From positions 2,976,001 to 3,040,000 of the forward strand of contig NZ_JAMZEC010000001.1 in the NCBI RefSeq assembly GCF_024172185.1: a stretch of DNA of 64,000 bases. The letters are read 5' to 3'. The notes under the pieces were generated by a model. That model did not search any database and was not told where the DNA came from. It saw only the letters and a program-made list of their open reading frames with translations. Position 1 is the first letter of the stretch. The number at the start of each line of letters is the position of its first letter. Source of the DNA: Nonomuraea roseoviolacea subsp. carminata (GTDB taxonomy: Bacteria; Actinomycetota; Actinomycetes; Streptosporangiales; Streptosporangiaceae). A program made the translations under genes and the position numbers. This document shows positions 61,333-64,000 of the stretch, piece by piece.

Positions 61333-62496
61333 GTGGGAATGGAACCGGGGGCCGCTGGTTTCCCTGAACGGTCGGCGCAGGTGGCCCCCGGACGGCCCGC
61401 GCGGCTGGGCGGGCTCGACGGCATCCGCGGCCTGGCCGCGCTGTTCGTGGTGCTGCACCACTGCCAGCTGCTGTCCTTCCCCGGCTTCCCCGCCGACACG
61501 GGCCCGGTCTGGGCGAGCTGGCTGCTGTACGGGCACTTCGCCGTCGTCGTCTTCATCGCCCTGTCCGGGTTCTCGCTGGCCGTCAAGCCCGCCCGGTCCG
61601 GCTGGCGGCTCGGCGGCCTGCGCCGCTTCGCCCGCCGCCGCGCCTGGCGGATCCTGCCGCCGTACTGGGCGGCGCTGGCGTTCAGCCTCGCGGTCGCGTG
61701 GACGCTGGTGCCGCAGCCGGGCCAGGGGCCGCCCACCGCCAAGAGCGTCGTCTTCTACGGCCTGCTCGTGCAGGACCTGTTCGGCTCGCCGAGCCCCAAC
61801 GGGGCGTTCTGGTCGATCGCCGTCGAGGCGCAGCTCTACTTCGTCCTCCCGCTCCTGCTGCTGGTGGTGCGGCGGCTGGGCGCGGCGGTGATGGCGGCGG
61901 CCGTCACGGTGGTCGTGGTGGCGGTGGGCCTGCTGGCCGGCGGGGTGCCGGTGGTGGGGTTGCTGATGCGGCTGACCCCGCAGTTCGCGGTGCTGTTCGC
62001 GGTGGGCGTGCTGGCGGCCGGGGTGCTCCGCGCGCCGGTGCGGGCGCCCCTGCACTGGGCGGCGCTCGCCGCGTTCGCCCCCGTGGTGGTCCTCGTCGCC
62101 GTGCGCGGGCCGGCCTGGACGGTCGCGCACTTCTTCTGGGTGGACCTGGCCCTCGCCCCGGCCGCCGGGCTGTTCCTGGCGGCCGTGGCGGGCGGGCGGC
62201 CGCGGCCGCTGGTGCGCGTGCTCGACAGCCGGCCGCTCCGCTCGCTCGGCTCGTTCTCCTACAGCCTCTACCTGGTCCACGCGCCGATCGTGGTCGCGCT
62301 GCACCACTTCGTGGTCGCCCCGCTCCTCGGGCCCGGCGTGGCCGGATTCCTGGCGCTGCTCGTCCTGGCCGGGCCCGCCTCGGTGCTGTTCGCGTGGGGG
62401 TTCGCCGCGGTGTTCGAGCTGCCGTTCCAGCGTTACCGGGGGATGGCGGAGCTGCGCGCGGCGACCCGCTCGTGGGCGCCGGCCAGTAGGAGGTAG
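61333..62496 (+). CDS. acyltransferase family 3 membrane protein (OafA-like)
   Basis: 387 aa, about ten TM segments. Marks: LDGIRGLAALFVVLHHC near the N-terminus (the R and the His pair), FFIALSGF-like VVVFIALSGFSLA, RRAWRILPPYWAAL, and FWSIAVEAQLYFVLPLLL. It transfers an acyl group to a sugar, probably O-acetylation of the surface glycan. GTG at 61333 or ATG at 61339 could be the start. Its end overlaps the convergent hydrolase gene by 64 bp. Confidence 0.9.
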   Translation: MGMEPGAAGFPERSAQVAPGRPARLGGLDGIRGLAALFVVLHHCQLLSFPGFPADTGPVWASWLLYGHFAVVVFIALSGFSLAVKPARSGWRLGGLRRFARRRAWRILPPYWAALAFSLAVAWTLVPQPGQGPPTAKSVVFYGLLVQDLFGSPSPNGAFWSIAVEAQLYFVLPLLLLVVRRLGAAVMAAAVTVVVVAVGLLAGGVPVVGLLMRLTPQFAVLFAVGVLAAGVLRAPVRAPLHWAALAAFAPVVVLVAVRGPAWTVAHFFWVDLALAPAAGLFLAAVAGGRPRPLVRVLDSRPLRSLGSFSYSLYLVHAPIVVALHHFVVAPLLGPGVAGFLALLVLAGPASVLFAWGFAAVFELPFQRYRGMAELRAATRSWAPASRR

Positions 62497-64000
62497 GCGG
62501 CGGCCGTCCAGGTGTAGGCGCGGTCGCGCAGCCCCGCCCCGGTGCGGGCGTCGAAGTTCTCGGCGAAGCCGGACTTCTCGCACAGGGCCCGGAAGCGCGC
62601 GCCGATCTCGTCGGCCAGGCCGGTATGACCGGCGCGGCGCAGGCCGTCCTCGACGAGCACGGTCGAGGGCGCCCAGATCGGGCCGCGCCAGTAGCCGTCG
62701 TCGCGGTAGTGCTCCGACGTGGGCGGCTCGGTGGCGAGCCCGTACTCCGTCAGGTGCGTCTCGATCCGCGCGGCCAGCGCCGCGCTGACGGGCTCCGGCA
62801 GCTCCTCCCCCAGCACGATCGGCATGAGGTCGAGCAGGCTTGAGCTCGACCAGGTACGTCCCGAGCGCACCCCCCGGGCGACGAACCGGTCGCCGCGCCA
62901 CAGCTCGGCCAGCATCGCCCCGCGCATCCGGTCGGCCGCCGCCGTCCACCGGGCCGCCGCCGGCCGGTCGTCGAGCTCCCCCGCCAGGCGGGCCAGCTCG
63001 CGCATCTGCAGCACGAGGAAGGCGGCCAGGTCGGCGGTCTCGACGACCCGCTCGGGATCGAAGGTGGTGGCGTTGTCCCAGCCGCTGTCGTTGCCGTGCT
63101 GGTAGTGCGCCAGCTCGCGGCCGGGGGCGCGCCGGGCGGTCAGCCAGAAGGCGGTCCAGCGCTCCAGCAGCCGGTACGTCCCGGCCGGGTCGCCGCCGGC
63201 CGCCGGGCCGAGGCGGCGCAGCGCCCAGCCGTGGATGGGCGGTTTGACGAAGTTGTGCAGGACCTCGGAGTGCGCGACCGAGTCGGGCAGCGCGCCGGCG
63301 GCGTCCTGGTGGTCGAAGGGCAGCCGGAACTGGTCCCACGCCAGGCCGGGCAGGCCGTCGCCGAGCGCGAGGGCGTTGAAGCAGTGGTCCCAGCTCCACA
63401 CCTTGTCCATCCAGTGCTTGGACATGAGCACGGCCTGCCGGGTGACGAACCCGGCCGGGCGGACCGTGGCCGACCACAGCACGTACGCCGCGAGCTCGGC
63501 CGCCGGAGTGCGCTCGCCGCGCCAGGGCGCCACGGCCCCGGCGAAGGCCGCGAACCGGTCGCGCGCCGCCTCGGCCACCTCCGGGAAGGCCGCCCGGCTC
63601 GCGTAGGGGGCGCGGGCGGTCTCGTACTCCTCGACGGCGATCTCCCACGCGTCGTCCGGCAGGACCACGCCGCGCTCGGCGGTGCCGAGCGCCTGGTCGC
63701 CGAGCGGTTCGGCGCACCCGCCGAGCGGCGTGATCCGGTAGCGGCGGCCGGTCTGGTAGACGGTGAAGACCGACGACCCGTCGGTGGGGTCCTGGTAGAA
63801 GTACGGGCCGCTGAACGGGGTGAGCACGGGATCGGCGGCCAGCACCCGCAGCCCGAGGCCGCGGCCGCGCACCCGGACGGTGTCCGGGCTCTCGTAGACC
63901 AGGTCGATCCGGCCGTCGCCGTGAGCCCAGGTCAGCCGGTGCGGCGTCGCGGTCACCGCGGCGCCGGCCCGCTCGTGCCCGGCGGTGGGGACGAGCCGCA
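62433..64000 (-). CDS. MGH1-like (GH63-type) glycoside hydrolase, runs off the right edge
   Basis: At least 507 residues from a GTG at 63956, but that codon has no ribosome site and the frame stays open to the window edge, so the true start may lie outside. An N-terminal beta-sandwich (TWAHGDGRIDLVYESPDTVRVRG) precedes an (alpha/alpha)6 barrel with SKHWMDKVWSWDHCFNALALGDG, QHGNDSGWDNATTF, and DDGYWRGPIWAPSTVLVEDGL. These are typical of mannosylglycerate/glucosylglycerate hydrolases and related GH63 enzymes. Asp in W-D-N and in the WSWDH loop are candidate catalytic or binding residues. No signal peptide can be checked. Confidence 0.85.
   Translation of the reverse strand, partial: RLVPTAGHERAGAAVTATPHRLTWAHGDGRIDLVYESPDTVRVRGRGLGLRVLAADPVLTPFSGPYFYQDPTDGSSVFTVYQTGRRYRITPLGGCAEPLGDQALGTAERGVVLPDDAWEIAVEEYETARAPYASRAAFPEVAEAARDRFAAFAGAVAPWRGERTPAAELAAYVLWSATVRPAGFVTRQAVLMSKHWMDKVWSWDHCFNALALGDGLPGLAWDQFRLPFDHQDAAGALPDSVAHSEVLHNFVKPPIHGWALRRLGPAAGGDPAGTYRLLERWTAFWLTARRAPGRELAHYQHGNDSGWDNATTFDPERVVETADLAAFLVLQMRELARLAGELDDRPAAARWTAAADRMRGAMLAELWRGDRFVARGVRSGRTWSSSSLLDLMPIVLGEELPEPVSAALAARIETHLTEYGLATEPPTSEHYRDDGYWRGPIWAPSTVLVEDGLRRAGHTGLADEIGARFRALCEKSGFAENFDARTGAGLRDRAYTWTAAAYLLLAGAHERVAARSSAIPR

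Overview
The window is very GC-rich with strong G/C preference at third codon positions, many ATGA-type gene overlaps, GTG and TTG starts, a PucR regulator, an actinobacterial-type leader peptide and a KorAB/partial-Nuo/HtpX neighbourhood. This points to a filamentous actinobacterium; Streptosporangiales (Nonomuraea-like) is my best guess from overall character, not from a marker gene.

Layout. (1) 0.4-5.8 kb: a giant HTH/STAND-ATPase/WD40 protein and, convergent with it across a strong hairpin, a secreted propeller-like protein. (2) 6.0-18.5 kb: two convergent operons. The + strand operon encodes an M19 dipeptidase, an M20 amidohydrolase, a GNAT acyltransferase and an N-acylamino-acid racemase-like enolase. 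The - strand operon encodes a serine D-peptidase-like hydrolase, a PucR regulator and a complete peptide ABC importer with a fused permease-ATPase. Together they read as a system for importing D-amino-acid-containing peptides and converting D- to L-amino acids through N-acyl intermediates. (3) 19.1-25.2 kb: tRNA-Tyr, YajQ, small housekeeping genes, HtpX, and a soluble histidine kinase with an OmpR-type regulator. (4) 25.3-30.7 kb: a - strand exopolysaccharide operon with a UDP-GlcNAc 2-epimerase, a membrane-anchored DUF2334 deacetylase, a 55-residue membrane protein, a processive GT2 synthase and a secreted lectin/glucanase-fold protein. (5) 31.3-46.3 kb: a complex I locus encoding NuoA, B, C, H and NuoI-N, with no nuoD, E, F or G, split by a membrane Ser/Thr kinase, a tandem-GNAT protein and a DivIVA-like relic. 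Five of its ten proteins (B, I, K, M, N) carry large low-complexity or repetitive extensions or insertions, and NuoJ a smaller one. (6) 46.4-51.4 kb: a lipoprotein polysaccharide deacetylase, then a 24-codon leader peptide and an inverted repeat ahead of korAB (2-oxoacid:ferredoxin oxidoreductase). A diaphorase-less complex I beside a ferredoxin reducer suggests ferredoxin-driven quinone reduction. (7) 51.4-64 kb: a second surface-polysaccharide cluster with a sugar epimerase, a GT2-GT4 fusion, a WecG/TagA transferase, an RmlC-like epimerase, an O-antigen-ligase/polymerase, two Wzz-like proteins, a 2OG-Fe(II) oxygenase, an acyltransferase and an MGH1-like glycoside hydrolase that runs off the right edge.

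A recurrent oddity is in-frame tandem repeats at gene junctions. In two places a translation-start region has been duplicated so that a mini-ORF now ends inside the next gene's start codon. All identifications rest on reading motifs and context; no database search was run.
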